Below, one piece after another: positions 51,693 through 58,145 of a DNA stretch of 58,145 nt (position 1 is its first letter; every line of letters starts with the position of its first letter). The notes under the pieces were generated by a model. The model was not told the DNA's origin and did not search any database. It was given only the letters and a program-made list of their open reading frames with translations. The DNA is from Candidatus Zixiibacteriota bacterium (lineage in GTDB: Bacteria > Zixibacteria > MSB-5A5 > DSPP01): contig JAKEHY010000031.1 in the NCBI GenBank assembly GCA_022614805.1, positions 1 through 58,145 on the forward strand, given 5' to 3'. Made by a program: the position numbers and the translations under genes.

Positions 51693-52130
51693 TTATCTGT
51701 CCAATTTCTTTCTCTTAAGCTTTCTTACGAGAATGCTTTTTCCCTTCCTTTCCAAAAGCAGTTTGTCCCCCGGATTCAGATTCAGCTGTCGACAAAAGTT
51801 GCGCGGGAGGGAAACGCCCTGGCCCCGGTAGCCGAACTGCAAGAGGCTGCGGATGGCCCAGGCGTCGCCGCTGGGATACTTTTTTTCCACGGGCAAGCGG
51901 TGCCGGGCGGCAAATCGCCGCACCCATTCGTAAGATTTTCCAAAGAACTTCTCCAGCTCGCTGACGGTTTTGCCGTCGGGCCAAACCTTTTTTATTTTTT
52001 TTATTTCATCCGGCTGAAAACGATGTTTCGGAGAGAGCTTTCTCATCCAATTCCTTACCGCGAAAGCCTCGCGGTCGTGTTGTTTTTTCACCATAAGGGA
52101 AATATTAAGCGTCGGATGGTTAAAGAGCAA
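51693..52130 (-). CDS. DNA-binding protein: helix-turn-helix plus AbrB-like domain
   Basis: A 145-residue basic protein; the start may instead be ATG 52094. The central part PDGKTVSELEKFFGKSYEWVRRFAARHRLP looks like a helix-turn-helix. The C-terminus GVSLPRNFCRQLNLNPGDKLLLERKGKSILVRKLKRKK follows the swapped-hairpin AbrB/MazE pattern. Probably a transcription factor. No toxin gene lies immediately beside it; the HEPN gene is the nearest (130 bp downstream). Confidence 0.65.
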   Translation of the reverse strand: MLFNHPTLNISLMVKKQHDREAFAVRNWMRKLSPKHRFQPDEIKKIKKVWPDGKTVSELEKFFGKSYEWVRRFAARHRLPVEKKYPSGDAWAIRSLLQFGYRGQGVSLPRNFCRQLNLNPGDKLLLERKGKSILVRKLKRKKLDR

Positions 52131-52195
52131 CCCCTTTTAACGCGGGTTTTGTTCAGGGTAGCGGGAATCCGGGTGGGCGTTTAGGTTTCCAAAGT

Positions 52196-52332
52196 GGAGG
52201 TCTAAAGACCTCCGCTACGCCAAAAACTATCGGAGATAAATTCAAAAACACCCCCCGCACCCGGGCAGGTTTGCCGGCCTCTGGCCGGTTGAACCTGCCT
52301 TTACAATTCGTTGAACCTGCCTTTACGATTCA
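52196..52332 (+). repeat. Hairpins and a 22 bp tandem repeat
   Basis: GGAGGTC-TAAA-GACCTCC with tail GCTACG (52196-52219). Then GCAGGTT..CCGGCC-tct-GGCCGG..AACCTGC (52265-52298). Overlapping that, two 22 bp direct copies of TTGAACCTGCCTTTAC(A/G)ATTC (52289-52310 and 52311-52332). No gene lies in 52131-52340. Confidence 0.75.
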
Positions 52333-52340
52333 AGACAGTT

Positions 52341-52898
52341 TTAATGCCCGTCGTGGCCGTGGTGCAGCTTTTGGGAACCTTCTTCGTGCGAGCCGTAGCC
52401 GCGCAACTCGTCGTATTTTTTGACCTGCTCGGATGAAAGCAGCCGTTTCATTTCTATGTGCGCCCGGAGGTGGGTCATTCGCAAAGCCCCTTGAAGCCCG
52501 GAAATCTCCCCGACCACAGTTTGCAGGCTGCCGCCGTTTGCTTCATTGCGGACGAACAGGCGGTCCAATTCCGCCTCTTTTTCAACAATCGATTGGCCGA
52601 GCCGGACGGCCTCGCTTTTCATTTGTTCAAAAATCTTTTGCGTTTCCGCCTTTTGCTCTTCGGTAAGTTCGAGCTCGCCGGACAATTCGAGCACGTGCAT
52701 CGGCCCCGGATAGCTGTTCAACTCCGCCGCTTTGGCAAATCCCATTCCCCGCCCGTTCAGATAGGCCTCCACTTCGCCCGTTGAAAGGGCTTTGATTTCC
52801 CGTTTTTCCTGACCAGAATAAGGAGAAGGGGGCGTTTGGGCTAAAGCCGCCGCCACTATGACAACCACCAATGTTAATGAACGGGCCAGTCTTTTCAT
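52341..52898 (-). CDS. Spy/CpxP-like periplasmic protein
   Basis: A 185-residue protein with a signal peptide (MKRLARSLTLVVVIVAAALA). Its helical core is ELELTEEQKAETQKIFEQMKSEAVRLGQ...LRAHIEMKRLLSSEQVKKYDEL, the LTxxQ-type motif repeated as in Spy/CpxP chaperones and zinc-resistance proteins. The His-rich tail (HHGHDGH) may bind metal. Right edge of the accessory block. Confidence 0.75.
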   Translation of the reverse strand: MKRLARSLTLVVVIVAAALAQTPPSPYSGQEKREIKALSTGEVEAYLNGRGMGFAKAAELNSYPGPMHVLELSGELELTEEQKAETQKIFEQMKSEAVRLGQSIVEKEAELDRLFVRNEANGGSLQTVVGEISGLQGALRMTHLRAHIEMKRLLSSEQVKKYDELRGYGSHEEGSQKLHHGHDGH

Positions 52899-53023
52899 CT
52901 TTTTTCTCCTTTTTCAAGTTTTGTATTCTTGCGTAGCTCTCCGTTGCCTTTTATACAAGGGCTTAACAGATTGGTTCGCTCTTCCTCTTTGGCCGGGATA
53001 TGCCGGAAATATGACAGCCCTGC

Positions 53024-53051
53024 TTGACTTCCAATTTCTGCCGATATATCT
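53024..53051 (+). promoter_or_regulatory. Putative zapA promoter
   Basis: TTGACT (53024-53029) and ATATCT (53046-53051), 16 bp apart. A short stem GTGGC/GCCAC follows at about 53059. The remainder of the 230 bp gap holds no gene. Confidence 0.5.
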
Positions 53052-53161
53052 TAACAGGTGTGGCTTTGGTAAATGCCACAAGCAGTACCGGTAGTTGAGC
53101 AGTGCAATGTAAGTGGTTGTAAGCAAACGAAGTGCAGGAATGGGAAGGGTTTAACTTTAGC

Positions 53162-53482
53162 GTGGACGAAAAAAGACAAGCCGTAAGGGTTACCATTTTC
53201 GGAGAGGAATATCCGGTAACGGCCCCCGCCAAGGCCGACTATATCCATCATCTGGCCGATTACGTGGACAAAATAATGCGGGAAGTTACCGCCCGAACGC
53301 ATTCCAGACAGCCGGCCCGAATCGCCGTTCTGGCCGCCTTGAACATAGCCCACGAACTTTTTTCGGAACGCCGGGAAAGGGAGTTTCAACTTTCCTCGGT
53401 GGAAGGCAAGGCCGAAGAGCTTCTGGTCTGGATGGACCAAAAGCTAGCCGAAGACTTAGAGACGCCGCAGCCAAAAAGCTGA
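53162..53482 (+). CDS. zapA: Cell division protein ZapA
   Basis: A 106-residue protein from GTG 53162 (MDEKRQAVRVTIFGEEYPV). An in-frame GTG at 53132 would add ten unconserved residues. The ZapA pattern is the N-terminal ...VTIFG.EY.V......YI..LA.YVD..M, then the coiled coil RIAVLAALNIAHELF. It stabilises FtsZ bundles. Followed by rny as in related genomes. Confidence 0.85.
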   Translation: MDEKRQAVRVTIFGEEYPVTAPAKADYIHHLADYVDKIMREVTARTHSRQPARIAVLAALNIAHELFSERREREFQLSSVEGKAEELLVWMDQKLAEDLETPQPKS

Positions 53483-53600
53483 CGGCCTCGAACCCCGGCC
53501 GCCCTTAGGCCGGGCCCGCGCTTTCAACTCTTTTCTTCCTGCTTAAAATAGCTCTTCTCTCCCTTCGAGTTCTCGGAGGGAAGAAGCCAACGGAGGTTGT

Positions 53601-55163
53601 ATGCCGGAACTAATATGGGTTATTATCGCCGGCCTTCTGATACTCACCGCCTTTTTCACCGGCGGAATCCTCTTCCGCCGTTTTGCATCCCAAAAAGTAG
53701 CCCGGGCCGAGGAATTCGCCAAAAAAATCGTGGCGGAAGCCGAAAAAGAAGCGGAAATCAAGAAAAAAGAGGCGATTCTCGAAGCCAAGGATGAATGGTT
53801 CAAGGCCAAAACCAACTTCGAGCGGGAAATCGCCAACCGCCGCTCCGAACAGGCCAAAGCGGAAAAGAAGGTGGAGGAGCGGGAGCAGACCGTCGAGCGG
53901 AAGGCGGATTTGGTCGGCAAAAAAGAGCGGGAGCTTTTCAACAAGGAAAAAGTCATCCTCGCCCGCGACAAAGCGCTCGAAACGCGGGAGCAGGAATTGG
54001 AGCGGCTGGTCGCCGACCAGAACCGCCAGCTGGAGCGCATCTCCGGAATGTCGTCGGAAGAAGCCAAACGACAACTGATGGACAATTTGGTGAACCAGGC
54101 CCGGGCAGATGCGGCCGCAGCCATCAAGCAAATCAAGGAAGAGGCGGAGGCGACCGCCGACCGGGAAGCGAAAAACATCGTCATCTCCGCCATCCAGCGC
54201 ACCGCGGCCGACCACGCCGCGGAAACCACCGTCTCGGTGGTGCACATCCCCTCGGACGATATGAAGGGTCGCATCATCGGCCGGGAAGGGCGCAACATCC
54301 GCACCTTTGAAACTTTGACCGGCGTGGATATCATCGTGGACGACACCCCGGAGGCGGTGATACTCTCCGGCTTCGACCCGGTGCGCCGGGAGGTCGCCAA
54401 AATGGCTTTGGAAAAACTTGTCGCCGATGGCCGGATTCACCCCGCCCGCATCGAAGAGGTGGTGGCGAAATCGGAAAAGGAGATGGAGGTCATCATCCGC
54501 GAAGCGGGGGAGCAGGCCTGCTTTGACGTCGGCGTGCACGGAATCCATTCCGAAATTTTGAAGCTGGTGGGAAAATTGAAATTCCGCACCAGCTACGGAC
54601 AGAACGTCTTGGAGCATTCCAAGGAGGTCGCGTGGCTGTGCGGCTTGATGGCGGCGCAGCTCGGTCTGGACGGAAATCTGGCCAAGCGGGCTGGGCTTTT
54701 GCACGACATCGGCAAGGCGATTGACCGGGAAACGGAAGGGACCCATACCCAAATCGGCGCCACCATCGCCGCCAAGCACAACGAGCCGCCGGCGGTGATT
54801 AACGCCATCGCCTCGCACCATCAGGACGTGCTGCAGGAAACGCCCTATTCCGTTCTGGTGCAGGCGGCGGATTCCATCTCCGGCGCGCGGCCGGGGGCCA
54901 GGCGGGAGTCGTTGGAAAACTACATCAAGCGGCTGGAGAAGCTGGAAGAGGTGGCGGACTCGTTCAAGGGGGTCGCCAAGGCCTACGCCATCCAAGCCGG
55001 GCGGGAAATCCGGATTATGGTGGAAAACGAGCAGGTGGACGATTCCGGCGCGGTCGCGTTGGCCGCCGACATCGCCAAAAAAATCCAGCAGGAGTTGGAA
55101 TATCCGGGACAGATTAAAGTAACGGTTATCCGCGAAACCCGGGCGATAGATTACGCCAAGTAG
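53601..55163 (+). CDS. rny: Ribonuclease Y
   Basis: A 520-residue membrane-anchored endoribonuclease. It has an N-terminal membrane helix ([21 protein letters not shown]), a long coiled coil (~30-190), the KH domain ([21 protein letters not shown], GxxG near 223) and the HD domain with H368-D369 in [10 protein letters not shown]. It initiates mRNA decay at the membrane. A GC-rich stem (CCCGGCC/GGCCGGG) and a 9 bp stem (CCCTTCGAG/CTCGGAGGG) lie in the leader before the CGGAGG site. Confidence 0.96.
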   Translation: MPELIWVIIAGLLILTAFFTGGILFRRFASQKVARAEEFAKKIVAEAEKEAEIKKKEAILEAKDEWFKAKTNFEREIANRRSEQAKAEKKVEEREQTVERKADLVGKKERELFNKEKVILARDKALETREQELERLVADQNRQLERISGMSSEEAKRQLMDNLVNQARADAAAAIKQIKEEAEATADREAKNIVISAIQRTAADHAAETTVSVVHIPSDDMKGRIIGREGRNIRTFETLTGVDIIVDDTPEAVILSGFDPVRREVAKMALEKLVADGRIHPARIEEVVAKSEKEMEVIIREAGEQACFDVGVHGIHSEILKLVGKLKFRTSYGQNVLEHSKEVAWLCGLMAAQLGLDGNLAKRAGLLHDIGKAIDRETEGTHTQIGATIAAKHNEPPAVINAIASHHQDVLQETPYSVLVQAADSISGARPGARRESLENYIKRLEKLEEVADSFKGVAKAYAIQAGREIRIMVENEQVDDSGAVALAADIAKKIQQELEYPGQIKVTVIRETRAIDYAK

Positions 55164-55180
55164 GGCGGCCTCACCCCCGG

Positions 55181-55304
55181 CCCCTCTCCATAAATGGAGA
55201 GGGGAAGGGCGCATTGCAATGCGCCTCTACAAACGCCCGTCAATGTGGTCGTAGGGGCAGGCTTCCGTGCCTGCCCGTTCGGGGCGATGCAAAATTCGCC
55301 CCTT
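55181..55304 (+). repeat. Cluster of four palindromes between rny and ymdB
   Basis: CCCCTCTCCAT-aa-ATGGAGAGGGG (55181-55204); GGCGCATT-GC-AATGCGCC then TCTAC (55208-55230); GTAG-GGGCAGGC-TTCCGT-GCCTGCCC (55251-55276, GTAG on the 5' side); GGGGCGA..TCGCCCC (55280-55302). They fill most of the 214 bp gap. Confidence 0.8.
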
Positions 55305-55377
55305 TGTTTTTTTGTTGCATTTTCGGAAAAAAAACCTTTTTTGAACCCCGGCCGTACGGCCTTGGAAGGGAAAAGTC

Positions 55378-56189
55378 TGAACATATTGTTTGTCGGCGAC
55401 ATAATGGGAAAGCCGGGCCGCTGGGCCCTTTCCCAGCTTTTGCCCGGTTTGAAAAAGAAATATGCCGTCGACTTTGCCATCGTCAACATCGAAAACGCCG
55501 CCGGCGGCTATGGCTGCACGCCGCAAATCGCCCAGAAAATCAAAAGCTACGGGGCGGATTTGCAGACCTCCGGCAACCACATCTGGGACCGCAAGGAGAT
55601 TTTTCCCTATATGGAAACCGACCCGAATTTTTTGCGCCCGGCCAACCATCCCCCCGGAACGCCCGGCTTCGGCGCGCGGGTCAAACCCCTGATCACCGGC
55701 CAGAAAGTGGCGGTTTTGAACCTCGAAGGCCGGGTCTATATGCGGGACTTGGAGGACCCCTTCCGCTATGCCGACCGGGAAGTGGAGGAGCTGAAAAAGG
55801 AAACGCCCGTCATCATCGTTGATTTCCACGCCGAGGCGACTTCCGAAAAGCAGGCGATGGGGTGGTATCTGGACGGCAAAGTCACGGCCGTCATCGGCAC
55901 CCACACCCATGTGCAATCGGCGGACGAGCAGATTCTGCCGGGCGGCACGGCTTTCATCACCGACGTCGGGATGACCGGCCCCCACAAAGGGGTCATCGGC
56001 ATCAATGCGCAGGATGCCCTGGCCCGCTTTTTGACCCAGCTGCCGCACCGCTTCACGGTCGCCACCGAGGACATCAAGCTTTGCGCCGTGGTGGTTTCGG
56101 TCGATGAACAAACCGGCAAGGCGAGCAAAATTGAACGGCTGAAAATCGATTTCAAACCGGAGGGACAGACGTTTGAGGATGGGGAATAG
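55378..56189 (+). CDS. ymdB: YmdB/TIGR00282 metallophosphodiesterase, probable CUG start
   Basis: A 270-residue dinuclear-metal phosphodiesterase. The family N-terminus NILFVGDIMGKPGR requires a start right before it. CTG 55378, 7 nt after GGAAGG, is the best placed; TTG 55363 has no ribosome site. Metal ligands are visible in GDIMG, VNIENAAGG, TSGNHIWD, VDFHAEATSEK and GTHTHV. Some members hydrolyse cyclic nucleotides and interact with RNase Y, whose gene is next door. Confidence 0.9.
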
Positions 56190-56201
56190 GATTTCCAGAC
56201 A

Positions 56202-57077
56202 ATGGCCATCCTATTAGACGGTAAAGCGTTAGCGTTCGAGATTAAAGCCGAACTTAAAACAAGAGTTGACAAGCTGAAGGCTGCGGGACGGAAGGTCGGC
56301 CTGGCCGCTGTTCTGGTCGGCAACAACCCCGCTTCGGAAGTGTACGTCCGCAACAAAGCGAAATTCTCGGAAGAAATCGGGGTCCATTCCGAAATCGTCC
56401 GGCCGCCGGCGAATATCACCACCATCGGGTTGATTACCGTGGTTCTGGCCTTGAACGACCGGGCGGACATCACCGGCATCATCGTTCAGTCCCCTCTGCC
56501 GAAAAAAATCGACGAGCGGGAAGTTTCGGAGGCGGTTCTGCCCTACAAGGACGTGGACGGCTTTCATCCCCAGAATCTGGGGCGGCTTTTTTTGGGGCGG
56601 CCGAACTTCATCCCCTGCACGCCGGCGGCAATACTCGAACTCTTAAACCGTTACGGCCATTCCCCGGCGGGAAAACATTGCGTCATCGTCGGGCGCGGCA
56701 AAATCGTCGGCAAACCGCTTGCCATAATGCTTCTGGAAAAAGCTTTTGGGAACGCCACCGTCACCATCTGCCATTCCGCCACGCGCGACCTGTCCCACCA
56801 CACCCGGCAGGCGGATATTCTCATCGCCGCCACCGGCGCTCCGCATTTAATCAAGGGGGATATGGTGCGGGAGGGGGCGGTGGTCATCGACGTCGGCATC
56901 AATCGCATCGAAGATAAATCCAATCCCAAGGGTTACCGTCTGGTCGGGGACGTCGATTTCGATTCCGTTTCCAAAAAAGCGGCCGCCATCACGCCGGTGC
57001 CGGGCGGGGTCGGCCCGATGACCGTGGCGGTGCTGCTCTCCAACACCGTCCGGGCGGCGGAGAAATCAAGAAAATAA
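56202..57077 (+). CDS. folD: Methylenetetrahydrofolate dehydrogenase/cyclohydrolase
   Basis: A 291-residue bifunctional enzyme of one-carbon metabolism. The active site is EVYVRNKAKFSEEIG (the usual Y.....K spacing). The IVQSPLPKKID loop, CTPAAILELLNRYG, the NADP-binding VIVGRGKIVGKPLAIML and TPVPGGVGPMTVAVLL follow. 12 bp after ymdB. Confidence 0.96.
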   Translation: MAILLDGKALAFEIKAELKTRVDKLKAAGRKVGLAAVLVGNNPASEVYVRNKAKFSEEIGVHSEIVRPPANITTIGLITVVLALNDRADITGIIVQSPLPKKIDEREVSEAVLPYKDVDGFHPQNLGRLFLGRPNFIPCTPAAILELLNRYGHSPAGKHCVIVGRGKIVGKPLAIMLLEKAFGNATVTICHSATRDLSHHTRQADILIAATGAPHLIKGDMVREGAVVIDVGINRIEDKSNPKGYRLVGDVDFDSVSKKAAAITPVPGGVGPMTVAVLLSNTVRAAEKSRK

Positions 57078-57084
57078 GTTTTTA

Positions 57085-57135
57085 GCCCAGGGGCTTCCGC
57101 CCCTGGGATTCCCCCGGCAGAGGCCGGGGGGCTAA
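57085..57135 (+). repeat. Palindrome shared with the rplM duplication, inverted
   Basis: TTTAGCCCAGGGGC..GCCCCTGGG is the reverse complement of the hairpins at 870 and 1020, apart from one loop base. A second stem CCCCCGGC-AGAG-GCCGGGGG then GGCTAAA follows. Confidence 0.8.
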
Positions 57136-57173
57136 ACGACAAAGGGCAGCTAAAATTTGCGTGAAGGAATAAG

Positions 57174-57923
57174 GTGGAACTGACCGTCTGGCACGTTTTC
57201 ACAGTCGCGGTGATTACCGATTTGGCGACCGGACTCGGCGCCTTGCCCTTTGCCTTCGTGCGGACGATGTCGGCCCGCTGGGAGGGGATTGCCGCCGGCG
57301 TGGCCGGGGGGATGATGATTTCCGCCTCCGTTTTTGCCCTGGCCGACCAAGCCCTGCGTCGCGGCAGCGTCTGGGGGGTCGTCGCGGGGATGCTGGCGGG
57401 GGCCGCCTTTTTCGTTTTGACCGCCCGTTGGGTGGAAAAAAAACATTGGACCATCGCCAACTTGAGCGAAGCGGATTCCCGTCTGGCGACGCTTATGGTG
57501 GTGACGCTCTTCGTTCACAGCATCCCGGAGGGAATCGCCATCGGTGTGGGATATGCCACGGGGGAGCTGGAGTTCGGGCTGCTTTTGGCCGCCGCGATCG
57601 CCATACACAACATTCCGGAGGGGCTGGCGCTTTCGCTGCCTTTGCGGGCCAAGGGAGTTCCGGTGTGGACCTGCGCCGGGTATGCGATTTTGACCAGCGT
57701 GCCGCAGCCGATTTTTGCGGTTCCCTCGTTTCTTTTGGTTTCCGCCTTTCAAGTTCTTCTGCCGGCGGGGCTGGGGTTTGCCGGGGGGGCGATGATATAT
57801 CTTGTGTTTTCGGAGTTGATTCCGGACAGCTTGGCCCGCTGTTCGAAGTGGGAAACCGCGTGGAGCGTGGTGGTGGGGCTGGTGGTGATGCTGCTTTTAA
57901 CTTCGGGATTGGGATTGTCCTAA
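57174..57923 (+). CDS. ZIP-family metal transporter
   Basis: A 249-residue membrane protein from GTG 57174 behind AAGGA. About eight helices are present. The paired metal-site helices carry FVHSIPEGIAIGVGY and AIHNIPEGLALSLPL, the H-N/S-x-P-E-G signatures of ZIP helices IV and V. It imports zinc or another divalent ion. The last core gene before the IS. Confidence 0.9.
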   Translation: MELTVWHVFTVAVITDLATGLGALPFAFVRTMSARWEGIAAGVAGGMMISASVFALADQALRRGSVWGVVAGMLAGAAFFVLTARWVEKKHWTIANLSEADSRLATLMVVTLFVHSIPEGIAIGVGYATGELEFGLLLAAAIAIHNIPEGLALSLPLRAKGVPVWTCAGYAILTSVPQPIFAVPSFLLVSAFQVLLPAGLGFAGGAMIYLVFSELIPDSLARCSKWETAWSVVVGLVVMLLLTSGLGLS

Positions 57924-58046
57924 GACAGTGAAGCGGGGAACGGCAGGCTTACGACCGTCGAGTCACTGCCAATTCAGCAGTCAAGCATAACAAATTATCC
58001 GATTCCGGGCAACGGTGCAGCGTGAATCATTGACGATTGCAGATTG

Positions 58047-58145
58047 TGTACTGCCCCACCTAATTTTGGACAGGCATTCTCTTGATTTTTGACAACCAAT
58101 CGGCATAGAACTGCGTGGGAGACTTCATCCCCAGCGCGCTGTGCG
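58047..58145 (-). mobile_element. Inverted copy of the IS3-like element end (contig edge)
   Basis: Exact reverse complement of bases 2-100. The terminal repeat starts TGTACTGCCCCACC at 58047. The ~120 bp between the ZIP gene and this IS end (57924-58046) contain no gene. Confidence 0.85.
58060..58145 (-). CDS. IS3-family transposase C-terminal fragment
   Basis: The same HSALGMKSPTQFYADWLS... C-terminus as at bases 1-87, ending at the complement of 58060-58062. The remainder is beyond the window. Confidence 0.8.
   Translation of the reverse strand, partial: HSALGMKSPTQFYADWLSKIKRMPVQN

Noticed and set aside
45360-52898. Prophage or conjugative element
   Set aside because: No integrase, structural phage, relaxase or type IV secretion gene is present in the block.
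53483-53600. 6S RNA gene between zapA and rny
   Set aside because: Only 118 bp are available. The sequence shows two short GC stems rather than the long bulged 6S duplex.
53610-55214. Long open frame antisense to rny
   Set aside because: Shadow of a clear RNase Y gene; no ribosome site or family resemblance.
1-58145. Giant composite transposon flanked by inverted IS copies
   Set aside because: The interior is mainly essential core genes in ancestral order. IS copies at both edges are better explained by assembly breaking at a repeat.

Overview
This 58 kb window is a bacterial chromosomal segment of moderately high GC (judged by eye). It is dominated by translation, lipid, RNA-processing and Fe-S genes in long same-strand operons. 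The order rplM-rpsI-rpsB-tsf-pyrH-frr-uppS-cdsA, the infC-rpmI-rplT-pheST block, a half-length DUF2480 gene beside Fe-S genes, an S74-type repeat adhesin, secreted M1/M16 peptidases and an AAA_32-type Lon-like protease suggest a Gram-negative member of the FCB group (Zixibacteria-like). Clear TTGACA/TATAAT-type promoters are present. The lineage is inferred from gene content only.

Layout. 1-100: the end of an IS3-type element, with the same 99 bp inverted at 58047-58145, so the contig probably stops inside two copies of one IS. 337-10600: ribosomal/translation operon, undecaprenyl and CDP-DAG synthesis, a UbiA prenyltransferase, uvrC, an MBL hydrolase and a GAF protein. 10658-13133: minus-strand operon with an orphan MalK-type ATPase. 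13228-15908: an Fe-S operon (IscR-like regulator with a type-1-like operator, A-type carrier, DUF2480, [2Fe-2S] ferredoxin, ferredoxin reductase). 15961-18408: repeat adhesin with a C-terminal S74 chaperone. 18762-22028: selenophosphate synthetase that is itself a selenoprotein (in-frame UGA plus bSECIS hairpin), a DUF1015 protein with a probable AUC start, and a cysteine synthase. 22193-29922: M16 peptidase, small secreted and membrane proteins, Lon-like protease.

30006-31942 is an AT-richer minus-strand cassette: a membrane-anchored protein, an exported double pYEATS-like protein and a DUF4145 protein. It is the best candidate for an undescribed system. It is followed by an M1 peptidase fused to a probable outer-membrane barrel, a TPR protein, FlgN/FlgM-like genes, tRNA-Val, thrS, infC (AUA start), rpmI, rplT, pheS, pheT and a ZapB-like gene.

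45360-52898 is a minus-strand accessory block (ferredoxin-like, Gdx exporter, glycosyltransferase, esterase, SnoaL, PPOX, DinB, HEPN protein, HTH-AbrB regulator, Spy-like protein). It appears inserted between zapB-like and zapA. The core then resumes with zapA, rny, ymdB, folD and a ZIP transporter.

Two classes of short palindromes recur between genes. In each, the stem sequence differs completely from copy to copy while the arms stay matched and the flanks stay conserved. Several genes appear to start at AUC, AUA or CUG.
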